From Fratercula arctica (taxonomy: Eukaryota; Chordata; Aves; Charadriiformes; Alcidae), in NCBI GenBank assembly GCA_947846985.1, contig CANTUZ010000014.1:10461837-10525836 (forward strand): a stretch of DNA of 64,000 nucleotides, given 5' to 3'. Shown here piece by piece: positions 21,101 through 33,884 of this stretch; the first letter of the stretch is position 1; the number at the start of each line of letters is the position of its first letter. The notes beneath the pieces were generated by a model, which saw nothing but the letters and a program-made list of their open reading frames with translations, did not search any database and was not told the DNA's origin. The translations under genes were made by a program, and so were the position numbers.

Positions 21101-23869
21101 GGTTTAACCACCGCGAGCTTAGACTTGACCATCTGGGTTGGTTGCTTGAGGTTCCTTTCATTGATTGCTTAATCGTAGATTATTTATTTATAGATTATTT
21201 GTAGATAAGAATTTATCCCAGGTAGGTTTAGCCACGTTAAGCTTAGATTTGACCAAGTGGATCGCTTGAGGCTCCTTTCATTGATTGTTTAACTGCAGAT
21301 GATATATTTATAGATGATGTATCCTCTCCTAAGGTGGGGCCAAAGCCATGTTGGGTGAATTACCCCCTTTTAGACCTGCCGGTCCTCGTGCTACAAGGGA
21401 AAAGCTGAGTTTCAGCTCAAACCAGTTAATTTTAGATACTTTTCTCAACGCAACCTCAGCATTTATCAGCTGTGGGGGTGGAAAAGGGGATGTTGGAGAC
21501 CCCTGGCTCGGAGGACAAAATTTTGACTCCGGAAAATGTGTGATTTTGCCTCTCATCACAGCCATGCTTTTGGGAGGGGGGCGGGAGGGAAGCAAAAAGG
21601 GGGGTGAGGGGAGCTGGAGGTGGCCACGGGGAGCTGGAGGTGGCCATGAGGCACTCACCACTGTCACAAACAGCCGGTGACCCATAGGCTTTTTGCTCCC
21701 GGATCCCCACGCTGAGCAACCCGAAGGGGGACGTCTTGTGCTCCACTGTATGGACGACGAATTGACTACCCAAACTCTGCCCGGCCCAGGAGTAATCGGT
21801 CCCCGGGACCGGTTTCCACACGATGTTTCTCAATGGCGTTTTGTTGAGCATCATTCCCGACGTCTCTGAGGTCTTGGCAATCAACAGGGCGTAATTATCG
21901 TAACCCTCCAGGGCAAAGACGTTGTAGGAGCGGCAGTAGCTGGAGACATCTGGGATTGTCATAAAAAAGGGGTCATAAGAGATGGCATCTTTGTTACCTC
22001 CGTCAGCAAAAAAAATGACCTGGATGCCAGCGTTGGCAGAGAGGTACAAGGTGTTTAAGGCTTGGAGTCCGTAGAGCGTTGACCGGTTGGGCCGTAGCTC
22101 CCGAACGGTCTTGGTCACCCCGTGTTGAGACTCCACGCGCGTGGGTTGGGAAGTGGAGACGTAGACTATATCTGACTGAGTCTCAAAAGGCAACGGTGGG
22201 ACGATGAAGGTGGTGCCCCAGCTGGAAACGGGCTGGAGCTGCTCCACCAAATGGTCGCAGTGGGTGAATCTGGCCAAACAAGTGTGGCCGGTGAAGACGG
22301 CCACGGGTTTCTGTGCCACAATCCTCGTGCCGGACATATCAGATGGGCTTTGGAGCTGGACTGCTTGGAAGGGCTCCAGTCTGATGGGGAGCACTGAGCC
22401 CCGGGGGTAGGACTGGCCTTGGTAGGTCACCGTGGCTTTGAGGTGCACGTCAACCGTGGTGGGCTCATCCCAGGCGGCCACCACGAACTCGCCATAGCGG
22501 TCAGTGCCCACGTTGGGTGTCACCACGTGGTACTCCGTGCCCCAGCTGTGCACTGGGTACACCACAGCTGAGTCAACCGAGGTGGGTTTCTCGTTGACCA
22601 TCACCAAGGAGATGGCGTTGTTGGCCCTCACCGCCACGGTGTTGTCGAAGCTTTTGCTCCCCACCATCTCCGCTTGGGGCGGGATCTTCACCAGGATGGT
22701 TTGGCCCGTGGTTGCCTGCACCGTCATCCTCAATCCCGGCTTCTTCATGGAGATGGTGACGGACGTGAAGGGCGAATAACCTGTGATCAGCAGCTTGAAG
22801 TCGCTGTTGAGGGTCTGCTGCAACCCGTTTTGCATGAAGGCCACCAAGAAGTCTTCCCCCAGGTGATGCGGAGCTGCCGTGGCAACACCGAGCAAGTAAA
22901 AAACCCCTAGAAAAGACCAAGGAAGAGGAGAATTCACCATCAGCGTCTTTATCAGCCCTAAGGTCAGTCTGGCAACCCCTGCTGGGGACCAAGGCCCGTG
23001 TCTGGGCTTGAGGTGGCACCTCAATTAATCTTAGTTTAATTTGGTGGGTACAGAATAGGGATTGGGTGGACTGTTGCTTCGGTGGGATATTGTTTTGGAG
23101 AAATAAAAATTTAAATTAACATCGATTTGATATGACGGACTTTTGATTTGACGACTGTTTATTTGATTGACTTCAGATGGACTTTTGATTCGACGGAGTT
23201 TTAATTTGACGGGTTATCAAGGTGGAGGAATAAGGTCTGCCGATTTGGCCGAATACCGAGTTGAAGATGTTCTTTTGAAGGAATATAAATTTAAAAGTCT
23301 GTCAATTTAAAGAGATCGCAATTTGAAGGAAAAGCAATTAATTCCCCGGGAAAAAAAGATAAGGGATTTTGGTGGGTTTTGTGCCAGATGGAGGAACTTG
23401 AAGGGGAAAACTGGGATTTTTTTTTTTTTAGGGGGCCTCATTCACCTCCAAAAGGCCGCGGGGGTGGAAAGGTGGCCAGCCACGCCCAGAGATGATGCCG
23501 AAGGACCATGGCTGGCGCTGGGTCTCAACCAGGGGGAAAATTGCCCTATTTTCAACTAATTCTCCCCAAAATATAGCTTGGGTGGGGGCTTTGCCTCTTG
23601 GTTTCCCCTCTGTGTGTCATGGAGTGGGGGGGAATTTTGTCTCTTCCCCATCGTTGCGTGGGACGGGGGTGGAAATGTGGCCTCTTGGACTGGGGGAAAA
23701 ACTAATTTTGAGGTAATTCACATGGTTTTGGTTTTTTGGTTTGTTTTTTTTTTTTTTTAGGGGGATTTTACAGGTTATGCTGCGTTTCTCCGCCCTGTTT
23801 GAACTTACCCCATAACGCGATGGTCCGAACCTGCAGCGGCGCAGCAGCTTTCCCGCCCCCATCCATCAT
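12143..23869 (-). CDS. FCGBP: Gene B: FCGBP-like secreted protein, complete, four VWD modules (1,719 or 1,736 aa)
   Basis: The exons on the minus strand are 23809-23869, 21659-22906, 20631-20947, 19648-19978, 18633-19228, 16791-17355, 15462-16054, 14535-15108, 13775-13974, 12815-13195, 12322-12608 and then 12117-12149 (or 10868-10925). Lengths sum to a whole number of codons with either end. The order is a signal peptide (1 to about 32), an IgGFc-binding domain (about 33-436), VWD1 with most of its C8 missing (437-652), TIL-VWD2-C8 (653-1039), TIL-VWD3-C8 (1040-1428), a TIL (1429-1495), and a degenerate VWD4 (1496-1717). VWD2 and VWD3 keep GDPHY, while VWD1 and VWD4 have lost it. The layout is gene E minus one three-VWD block. 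Expected to be a secreted, disulfide-linked mucus or matrix component. The symbol names the family; one-to-one orthology is not shown. Confidence 0.87.
12322..12608 (-). CDS. FCGBP: Gene B exon 11: second half of degenerate VWD4
   Basis: Begins VNGLFTRLPAVV and has CAPCGNFNGDASDD where other modules have CGLCG. It ends AWKARDFAG in phase 2 (donor GTGAGT). No C8 follows. It is the counterpart of gene E exon 19. Confidence 0.85.
12815..13195 (-). CDS. FCGBP: Gene B exon 10: first half of degenerate VWD4
   Basis: A 381-nt exon, phase 0 on both sides. It has a cysteine-rich start (NCSTKCSCHPSRGLVC), then SPGASLTTFDGAGG in place of GDPHYxTFDG, and ends NNNMEVW at donor GTAAGC. It parallels gene E exon 18. 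Confidence 0.85.
13440..13700. repeat. Tandem repeat of about 57 bp in intron 9 of gene B
   Basis: About four to five units contain 'aaaccagttgcatcgac' and 'tgggacaacccaccccat'. Confidence 0.9.
13775..13974 (-). CDS. FCGBP: Gene B exon 9: stand-alone TIL module
   Basis: A 200-nt exon, the same length as gene E exons 9 and 17. It runs from LSCPPHSHYELCTRTC to CGCVHQGRYFK, with donor GTGAGG. Confidence 0.88.
14535..15108 (-). CDS. FCGBP: Gene B exon 8: VWD3 second half + C8
   Basis: Begins VDGERYTLPLVT. The VWD core reads CGLGGNYNGDPSDD, so the second cysteine of the usual CGLCG is Gly. The C8 is complete (CGLIRDPAGPFGPCH, YFNHCLHDVC). Donor GTAAGT follows TTTTGCC. Confidence 0.88.
15120..15420. 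repeat. Tandem repeat of about 66 bp in intron 7 of gene B
   Basis: Units carry 'gggattttgcatgcac' and 'acacgtgtgcaccgaggg'. They are rich in alternating purine-pyrimidine (GCATGCACACG) steps. Confidence 0.8.
15462..16054 (-). CDS. FCGBP: Gene B exon 7: TIL + VWD3 first half
   Basis: Runs from SCPRHSHYELCGSSCPATC through SGDPHYMTFDGRAFDLRG to GRKWEVM. GDPHY is intact. Acceptor TTGCAG, donor GTAAGT. Confidence 0.9.
16130..16680. repeat. Direct repeats of about 325 bp spacing in intron 6 of gene B
   Basis: The segment with 'atgagtgggagggaatttt' and 'aaactcattgtttggtctc' (from about 16190) recurs diverged from about 16515. Confidence 0.65.
16791..17355 (-). CDS. FCGBP: Gene B exon 6: VWD2 second half + C8
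   Basis: Begins VNGAFVELPF. The VWD core is CGLCGNANRDPDDD. The C8 has CPVCNEEQKKPYRGDGYCG, GPFRACH and a closing SFC, and ends in phase 1. Confidence 0.9.
17400..18030. repeat. Minisatellite of about 60 bp in intron 5 of gene B
   Basis: About ten diverged units share 'ctcaagatttgggtgttt', 'tgcaaaatcctttgcat' and 'gaggatttccaggcaaa'. Confidence 0.93.
18031..18632. other. Intron 5 of gene B, remaining part
   Basis: Poly(A)/poly(T) tracts lie near 18215-18250 and 18395-18440. No exon was seen. Confidence 0.6.
18633..19228 (-). CDS. FCGBP: Gene B exon 5: TIL + VWD2 first half
   Basis: Runs from RCPTNSHFEACGTACPATC through [18 protein letters not shown] to HPRKVK. The autocleavage motif is intact. 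Acceptor CCCACAG, donor GTAAGT. Confidence 0.9.
19648..19978 (-). CDS. FCGBP: Gene B exon 4: VWD1 second half with truncated C8
   Basis: Begins VNNKLTSLPVTL and has [14 protein letters not shown]. It stops at QETLQDTAGC and donor GTGAGC. At 331 nt it is about 240 nt shorter than sister exons, and nearly the whole C8 is missing. No lost C8 exon was found in the 420-bp intron that follows. Confidence 0.85.
19979..20630. other. Intron 3 of gene B
   Basis: A long poly(T) run lies near 20518-20543. No exon or strong repeat was seen. Confidence 0.6.
20631..20947 (-). CDS. FCGBP: Gene B exon 3: VWC-like start + VWD1 first half
   Basis: Begins DPCRLVKCRAKETCKLEKG, a short cysteine motif rather than a full TIL. 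The VWD start reads GSQSLQYHTFDG, so GDPHY is lost. Donor GTGGGT. Confidence 0.88.
20948..21658. other. Intron 2 of gene B
   Basis: A segment of about 125 bp with 'tttatcccaggtgggttta' (21088) is duplicated at 21210 ('tttatcccaggtaggttta'). No exon was seen. Confidence 0.6.
21659..22906 (-). CDS. FCGBP: Gene B exon 2: IgGFc-binding domain
   Basis: A single 1,248-nt exon encodes the end of the signal peptide (VFYLLGVATAAP) and the whole N-terminal domain. It includes GHTCLARFTHCDHLVEQLQP and a terminal CDSG. It aligns along its length with gene E exon 2 ([20 protein letters not shown]). Confidence 0.92.
23100..23340. repeat. Short tandem repeat in intron 1 of gene B
   Basis: Units such as 'gatttgacggacttttgatt' recur with drift. 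Confidence 0.65.
23540..23720. repeat. Tandem repeat of about 60 bp in intron 1 of gene B
   Basis: Two to three units share 'ggtgggggctttgcctctt' and 'gggggggaattttgtctc'-like sequence. Confidence 0.55.
23809..23869 (-). CDS. FCGBP: Gene B exon 1: start of signal peptide
   Basis: Two consecutive ATGs (23869 and 23866) begin MMDGGGKAAAPLQVRTIALW. With exon 2 this gives a long hydrophobic core (TIALWGVFYLLGVATAA). An acceptor (CTTCTGCAG) ends 5 bp upstream of the first ATG, so an upstream 5' UTR exon is expected. Confidence 0.85.
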
Positions 23870-23939
23870 CCTTTGGCTGCAGAAGGTAAAAAAAAAAGAT
23901 CAAATTCTCCGATTTTTTTTTTTTTTAATTGCACTCAAG

Positions 23940-24610
23940 TTTGCCCATGGCCCAAAACTGAGGTTTATCACACTTCCACCTGCCCCGAAAATTCAACTTT
24001 TTATTGCAGTCAGACTCATACACATCCCCCAAAATCTGCTTATTTATTTTATTTTCCACAAAATAAGTGTTTTGTCGCACTTGCCCACGGACTATTTCTT
24101 GCACTCATGCTCACCCCAAAAATGTGGGTTTTTTTCACTCATACGCATCCCAGAAGTTGCTATTTTATTGCACTTATCCCAAAAGTCTATATTTTATTGC
24201 ACTTGCACATGCACCTGACCCCAAAATCTGTTCTTTTGGGGGGGCATTTGATCCCCCTTTTTTTTTTTTACAAAAAAACCCCAATTTTTACAAAATTCAA
24301 GACCTCATCTCGACATGTTTGCTTTTTTCCCCTTTTTCCCCCTTTTCCATTTTCTTTTTTTCCTTTTTTACCCTTTCTTCTCTTTTCCTTCTTTTTCCCT
24401 TTTTCCACTTTTTTCCCTCATTTCCCTCGTTTGTTTTGCTCCATTTTTCCCTTTTCTCCCCAAATCCCCTTTTTTCCTTTTCTCCTCCCTTTTTCCTTTT
24501 CTTCCCCTTTTTTCCTTTTCTCTCCTTTTCTCCCCCTTTTTTTCGCCTCGTCTCCCCCCTTTTTTTCGCCTCATCTCCCCCCTTTTTTTCGCCTCGTCTC
24601 CCCCCTAGCA
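23940..24610. repeat. A 45-bp repeat followed by a T/C-rich tract, upstream of gene B
   Basis: From 23940 to 24230 units contain 'ttattgcacttgcaca' and 'accccaaaaatctg'. From 24300 to 24610 the plus strand is almost pure pyrimidine ('ccctttttcccttttcc'), and 'cgcctcgtctcccccct' repeats at the end. Confidence 0.85.
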
Positions 24611-24757
24611 AATTCCCCTCAGAAACAGTCAAATTTGTCTGCTATCAGGAGCAAACCCAGGGGTTGAGGGGAAATATCTGAAGAATTTCCGGATATTTTC
24701 ATATTTTGAGCTCTTTTCTGCCAAAAAAATTATAATTATATATATTTTTAACCTTAC

Positions 24758-24790
24758 CTCCCTCTGGTTTCTATCCGGACCCAAAAACCT
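24758..24790 (-). other. Possible 3' end of a non-coding 5' exon of gene B
   Basis: A good donor (GGGAG|GTAAGG, 24758/24757) lies about 0.9 kb upstream of the gene B start exon. The exon's 5' limit cannot be seen. Weak evidence. Confidence 0.25.
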
Positions 24791-25269
24791 CCGTTTTATC
24801 CTCAAATCCTTGATGCAAATACTGAGAGCAACCCCAGGGCAGCCAAATCCTGCTCCTCCTTTTATTATTTTTTGCAGAAAAAGAGGAAAAAGAAAAAAAG
24901 ACAAATACAGACGACCCCAAGGGACCGACCCACCCAGAGATTTGACATCATTTTTGGCGAGAAAAGAAGGTGAATTTGGGGGAAAAAACCACAGTGTTTT
25001 GATTAAAGCCAGGCTGGGGGATGATGCCAAAGGCAAAAAAAAAAAAGTCTGAATTACTAAATAGGGATTTATTTTTTTTAATTGTCGGTGAGGTTGAAAG
25101 TGCCCCAAAATTACAAGCAAGGGGGGAGGGGGGACAAAATGGGTGGGGATTTTTTTTGTGTGTGTGGGGAAATGGGCCAAAAAGGAGAAGAAAAAAAAAA
25201 AAAAAAGGAAAAAGCCGAGGGGGAGAGGAGAGTATATTTCCCAAAAAATCCCTTTTGGGGGATGACAAA

Positions 25270-25700
25270 TGGGACCAAACGGGAGGGTGGGGTGAGAAGT
25301 TGTGTGGTGTGTCGTGTCGGAGCGTGTTGTGGGTGCAACATTTTGGGGGTTGATTGGGCCAAGTTGTGTGTGTTGTGTGTGGGAGGGTGTCAGGGTGTGT
25401 TGTGGGTGCAACGTTTTGGGAGGGTTGTGTTGAGTTGTGCGCGGTCTCTGTGTGTCATATCACGCCATGTTTTGCACGGGGTGTTGCGCAAAGTTGTGGG
25501 GGGGGGTGTGTGTGTGCGCGTGCGCTGTGGGGCGTCGCATGGGTTGTGTTGGGGGCCTCGTGTGTGTCGCGGGGTTTTTGGGAGTGTTGGGGGGGTTGTT
25601 ACCTGGGTGTTGTGGGGTGGGGGGTGTTGTGGGTGTGACGTTTTGGGGGTGTATGAAGTCGTGTGTGTGTTGTGGGGGGGGTGAGGCATGGTGGGACGTT
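25270..25700. repeat. GT-rich degenerate repeat between genes A and B
   Basis: The unit of about 55 bp resembles 'gtgttgtgggtgcaacgtt' and 'ttgggggttgattgggcc', with many TGTG runs. Confidence 0.8.
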
Positions 25701-25809
25701 TTAGGGGTGCTGAATTTGGGCAGATACAGCCCAAAAGGCCCCAAAATCCCGCGGCCGCACGCAAGTGGTGACGACGAGGACACGGGAGCCACCACAGCTC
25801 GGCTGCCGC

Positions 25810-25815
25810 TTTATT
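25810..25815 (-). promoter_or_regulatory. Poly(A) signal AATAAA of gene A
   Basis: Minus-strand AATAAA about 480 bases after the gene A stop codon (26292-26294). Confidence 0.7.
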
Positions 25816-25854
25816 GCTCTGGTTGACGTTGACGCATCCTTGACCTTCACCTAC

Positions 25855-26185
25855 GCAGGTGACACGGGGACAATAGGGACGATGGGGACAATGGGGACAA
25901 CAGGGATGATGGGGACAGTGGGAACAATGGGGACGATGGGGATGGCAGGGATGCTGGGGACAATGGGGTAATGAGGATGACAGGGACTATGGGGACAACA
26001 GGGATGATGGGGATGACAGGGACCATGGGGACAATAGGGATGGCAGGGACAAAATGGATGACAGGGGATGAGGAGGACGATGGGGAAGATGGGGACGAGG
26101 GGGATGATGGCAAGATCTGGGACGATGGACATGACAGGAACAACAGGGACAATGGGATGATGGGGACAACGGGGACATTCCCTCT
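25855..26185. repeat. GGGGACAATGGG minisatellite in the 3' UTR of gene A
   Basis: 9-12 bp units ('gggacaatggggacgatg', 'gatgacaggg') fill most of the presumed 3' UTR between the stop and the poly(A) signal. On the mRNA strand it is C/U-rich. Confidence 0.9.
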
Positions 26186-26291
26186 GCCCCAGGCATCTTC
26201 ATTTACCTACGGGAAGAAACCAAGAACTCAAGAGCAGGAACCCGTTGCCCAGTTCTCCCTTTTTTTCTGTTTCCACCCCAAACCCCTCAAC

Positions 26292-29857
<3,566 letters not shown>

Positions 29858-30520
29858 CCCAGCTCCTGCAAAATCGTAAAAAATCTGTAAAAATTAAAAA
29901 AAAACAAAACAACCCAAACAACAAACTGATGAAACAGCCCAACAATGGTCTGGAGGTGGACGGTTTCTCATTAAAATACCAGCCAGGCTCTTTTCACAGC
30001 ATTTTTTTACCCCGTGATGTGGGGGGGGGTGTGAATTATTTTGGCCGATTTTTAAAAGAATTGCACGACTAGGAAAGTCTTGGGTTTTATTACCGACTGA
30101 GAGTTAAGAAAAATCAGATTTCCCGGGTGTTTTTTAACCCTTTACTCATCCCATTTTCCCCCAACCTGGGGTCCTACCCGCGGGAACCACCCTGTGGAGA
30201 AAAACTAAGCATAAATTGGAGAGATTTGGGGGGGGGGGAAACCACCATTTGGGTATTTTCCCAGCTGGAAAGAGAGAAACCGAGGCAGGATAGAGGATGC
30301 ACCATGGAAGGGGGCGATTTGAGGAGCCACCCACAGGTGGTTTTGAACAAAATCCTCCTTTGCAGCAAATCGGTTGCTTTTTCAGGAGCGTTTCTCCTCG
30401 ATTCATGCGATTTTTAAGCCATTTGAAGAGAGCGGCCGCTCAAATTGACGCAATGTAAGCAATTTGAGGTGAGGATTTAAGGGGGTGATGGATGTTCACA
30501 ACGGAAATAAAGTCTCTTAC
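29858..30520. other. 5' UTR intron of gene A
   Basis: No coding exon was seen. Contains poly(A) stretches near 29895 and a G run near 30225. Confidence 0.5.
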
Positions 30521-30600
30521 CTCGATATCTCGCCGCGTCCCGGTTTCCCAAGGGAAAGGGGAGAAGAGAAGAGGCGCCGACGCGAGCTCAGCCACCAAAA
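30521..30600 (-). other. Candidate first (5' UTR) exon of gene A
   Basis: The donor GATATCGAG|GTAAGA (30521/30520) could splice to the acceptor before 29865. The 5' limit is unknown and no TATA was seen upstream. Low confidence. Confidence 0.3.
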
Positions 30601-31194
30601 AATGCGATTTCTGTCGCATCCTGCCCCTTCTTTTAATGCGCAGCCCTCCCGGCCCCCCTCCACCGTGAAAAAAGATCCCGTAAACACGCTGGAATCCGCC
30701 AACTTTCTGCCCATCAAGGCGGCGTGGAGCCGTATTTTCCCCCCTCTCCCCCACCGGCGTCTACGTAGAGGCAGATTTTGGGACAACGGGAGACATTTGT
30801 CTCCTCCGGATGTTTTCGGAATCTGAGATAAGGTTTTTGGCAAGGAGACGGGACAGATGCGGGGTGGGCTTGAAGTTCTCAGGAATTCCTGTAAGGATTT
30901 TTCTAATCCATCTCAGGAAAAAAACAAACACCCGTCCCATCCCGTCCCCTCCGTCCACCCCAGAGGCAGCGAAAAGGGGGGTCACTGGGACAAACGTGCT
31001 GCGGGTGCGGCGTTTCCAGCAGTTTAATGAGGTTTTGGGGGGTTTTCTTGGCAGTGGGGGGAAGAGTGGAAGCCTCGGAAGGGGGCTGGGGTGAAGCTGG
31101 GGACCTCGTGCGTGCAGCGGGATTTGTTCCTCCCAAGGCATTTGTAACAGCGAAGAAATATTAAATCGTAGTAGTAGGGAGGGAAGAGGGTCCT

Positions 31195-31320
31195 ACACCC
31201 ATCGCGATGTCCCCTGTGGGTCCTGCACCCATCACAATGTCTCCTACGGATCTCACACCCATCGCGATGTCCCCTGTGGGTCCTGCACCCATCACAATGT
31301 CTCCTGTGGTGGGTACAGGA
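31195..31320. repeat. 30-bp minisatellite, C-rich orientation
   Basis: Four units of 'gtcctgcacccatcacaatg' type lie outside the left end of the palindrome. Confidence 0.85.
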
Positions 31321-31323
31321 GAT

Positions 31324-32990
31324 TTATCTGTGTTTTCCAGAGAACCTCCGCGCAGACCTCCCCCTGGGACCAGCAGGAGAAGGAATTGGCTCTGAAAAGG
31401 GCTGATTTTGGATAATTTGGCAGAATCTCATGATGGATGGGGTAGGGGTTGCCGAGTCCTGGCACGGCCTGAGAAGGTCAGGTTATGACACTGTCCCGTG
31501 TCACCCCCCGCCCCGGGTTACAGGGAGCTGGAGTTGCTGAAGATGGGGGAGCCAGGACGTGAAAAAGTGCAGCTGGTTTCCTTCACCTGCCACGTTTTCC
31601 TGGCAAAAAGGCTGCTGAGGACGTTGCGATGGGTGCAGGGTCCACAGGGACATTGTGGTGGGTGCAGGGTCCACAGGGGACGTTGTGGTGGGTGCAGGGT
31701 CCACAGGGGACATTGCGATGGGTGCAGGATCCACAGGGGACGTTGTGGTGGGTGCAGAGTCCACAGGGGACATTGCGATGGGTGCAGGGTCCACAGGGGA
31801 CATTGTGATGGGTGCAGGGTCCACAGGGGACGTTGCGATGGGTGCAGGGTCCACAGGGGACATTGTGATGGGTGCAGGCTAAATTGAACATGTGACAGTG
31901 GGTGTGGGATCCACAGGGGACGTTCTCATGGGTGCAGGATCCATAAAGGGTGTTGTGATGGGTGCAGGATCCACAGGAGACATTGCATTGGCTTTGAGAT
32001 CCACAGAGGGCGTTGTGATGGGTGTAGGACCCACAGGGGGCGTTGTGATGGGTGTCGTAAAGTCCTCCGTGCATCCTGCACCCCTTGCAATGTGTCCTGT
32101 GGGTCCCGCACCCGTTGCCACATCTCCTATTGATGCTGCACCCACCACAACGTCCCCTGTGGACCCTGCACCCATCGCAACGTCCTCTGTGGACCCTGCA
32201 CCCATCGCAATGTCCCCTGTGGATCCTGCACCCACCACAACGTCCTCTGTGGACCCTGCACCCACCACAACGTCCCCTGTGGACCCTGCACCCATCGCAA
32301 TGTCCCCTGTGGATCCTGCACCCATTGCAATGTCCCCTGTGGACCCTGCACCCATCGCAATGTCCCCTGTGGACCCTGCACCCACTACAATGTCCCTGTG
32401 GACCCTGCACCCACCACAACGTCCCCTGTGGACCCTGCATCCATCGCAACGTCCCCTGTGGACCCTGCACCCACCACAATGTCCCCTGTGGACCCTGCAT
32501 CCATCGCAATGTCCCCTGTGGACCCTGCACCCATCGCAACGTCCCCTGTGGATCCTGCACCCACCACAATGTCCCCTGTGGACCCTGCATCCATCGCAAC
32601 GTCCCCTGTGGACCCTGCACCCACCACAATGTCCCCTGTGGACCCTGCACCCACCACAACATCCCCTGTGGACCCTGCACCCATCGCAACGTCCTCAGCA
32701 GCCTTTTTGCCAGGAAAACGTGGCAGGTGAAGGAAACCAGCTGCATTTTTTCACGTCCTGGCTCCCCCATCTTCACCAGAAACTCCAGCTCTCTGGAACC
32801 CAAGGAGGGGGGGGGGGGGGACACAGGACAGTGTCGCAACCCGACCTCCTCGGGCCGTGCCAGGACTCAGCAGCCCCTACCCCATCCCCGAGCTTCATCC
32901 ATCACGAGATTCTGCCAAATCAGCCCTTTTTGGAGCCAATTCCTTCTCCCAGGGGACGTCTACGAGGAACTTCTCCGGAAAACACAGATA
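31324..32990. repeat. Large imperfect palindrome (inverted repeat) between genes A and E
   Basis: The left arm starts 'ttatctgtgttttcc' (31324) and the right arm ends 'ggaaaacacagataa' (32990). In between, unique blocks are mirrored: 'gctgattttgg' and 'gcagaatctcatgatggatg' on the left match 'ccaaatcagc' and 'catccatcacgagattctgc' on the right. 'ggcaaaaaggctgctgagg' (left) matches 'cctcagcagcctttttgcc' (right). The inner parts are a 30-bp minisatellite (31620-32040 as 'gggtccacaggggacattg'; 32065-32700 as its complement). Arms are about 730 and 920 bp, differing in repeat number. The turn lies near 32050-32070. Confidence 0.92.
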
Positions 32991-33003
32991 AGCCCCATCT
33001 GGT

Positions 33004-33010
33004 TATAAAA
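33004..33010 (+). promoter_or_regulatory. TATA box of gene E
   Basis: TATAAAA at 33004-33010 lies 14 bp beyond the palindrome end. It is correctly spaced (about 25-30 bp) before a candidate first exon that ends at a good donor (33114/33115). Confidence 0.65.
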
Positions 33011-33032
33011 AGGGAGGTTTGGGGACCAAGCC

Positions 33033-33114
33033 TTTAGGGCTTTTTCATCAATCCTCATGTGTCCATGGGCTTTGGGAAGAGCAAAGTGAGACGCTGAGGC
33101 TGAAAGAGCCCCCG
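33033..33114 (+). other. Predicted 5' UTR exon of gene E
   Basis: The start is inferred from the TATA box. The end is the donor CCCCG|GTAAGT at 33114/33115. It would join the acceptor CCCCCCAG before 33837, two bases upstream of the ATG. Confidence 0.5.
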
Positions 33115-33838
33115 GTAAGTGGTGGGGTTCTGGAGGGGGGGGTCTTACTTTGCTTTTTGTCCTTGATTTTTTCCTCATTCTTTCGGGCATGTGTGGCCCA
33201 TCTGAGCCAAAACAGGTGTCTCTGATGCCTTCACCCACCGAGCAGGGGTCCCAGGTGGGTTAAATTGACACAAAAACTATAAAAAAGGGGCTTTTTCTCT
33301 CTCCCAAACCCCAGCTGAGTTGCTTTTGGTGGTTCCTGGGCCATAAATCCTTGTTGGGTGCAACCATTTGGGTGTTAAACCCAACAGATGTTGAGTGACC
33401 AGCAGGTCTGAGAACGTCTGGGGCGGGGGTTGTCCCTGCTATTTGGCCCCTTTTTCACATGAATTTTTGATAATTTTTGGGGTGTTTTCATCCTTGGGAG
33501 GGTTTGATGGCAATAAGGGGGAAGGATGGAGCCTTTGAGGTGGCATCTGGAGGGGGTTTGAGGGATCGTTGGGTTGGACACGGTGGTGAGGGGACAACTG
33601 GGGTGTCATCGGGTCAAGGGGGGGGTTGGTGTCGAGTGAAATTCAATCCCAACCCAAAATGAGTTGCGAAAGGTTTCCATGGGGTAAAAAAAAAATGTTT
33701 TTTAGGATGATTGTGGGTCAAGAAGGGGATGCTGGAGACACCTGGGTCCCCTCTGGGCTCCTGCTCGTCCTTGCGTGGCTTTTCCCCCTGCAAAAAATGT
33801 GCATTTTCATATTTTTTGGCTTTCCCTCCCCCCCAGCG

Positions 33839-33884
33839 ATGGGCAGGACGTGGTGGTTCCCAGCCTGGCTGGCTCTTTTCTCTG
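33839..33884 (+). CDS. FCGBP: Gene E exon 1: signal peptide
   Basis: [16 protein letters not shown], completed by LSTA from exon 2. Phase 1 end, donor GTGAGT. Confidence 0.85.

Noticed and set aside
24297..24632. Lys/Glu/Gly-rich open frame on the minus strand
   Set aside because: Translation of a T/C-rich tract. No initiation context or homology.
31195..32700. Regular repeat spacing suggesting a CRISPR array
   Set aside because: Units are contiguous with no unique spacers, and the genome is clearly a vertebrate's.
31583..32839. Open frame with repeated '[10 protein letters not shown]' peptides, resembling a Cys-rich repeat protein
   Set aside because: It is the 30-bp palindromic minisatellite. 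A 30-bp period keeps every frame open, and equal-length frames exist on both strands.
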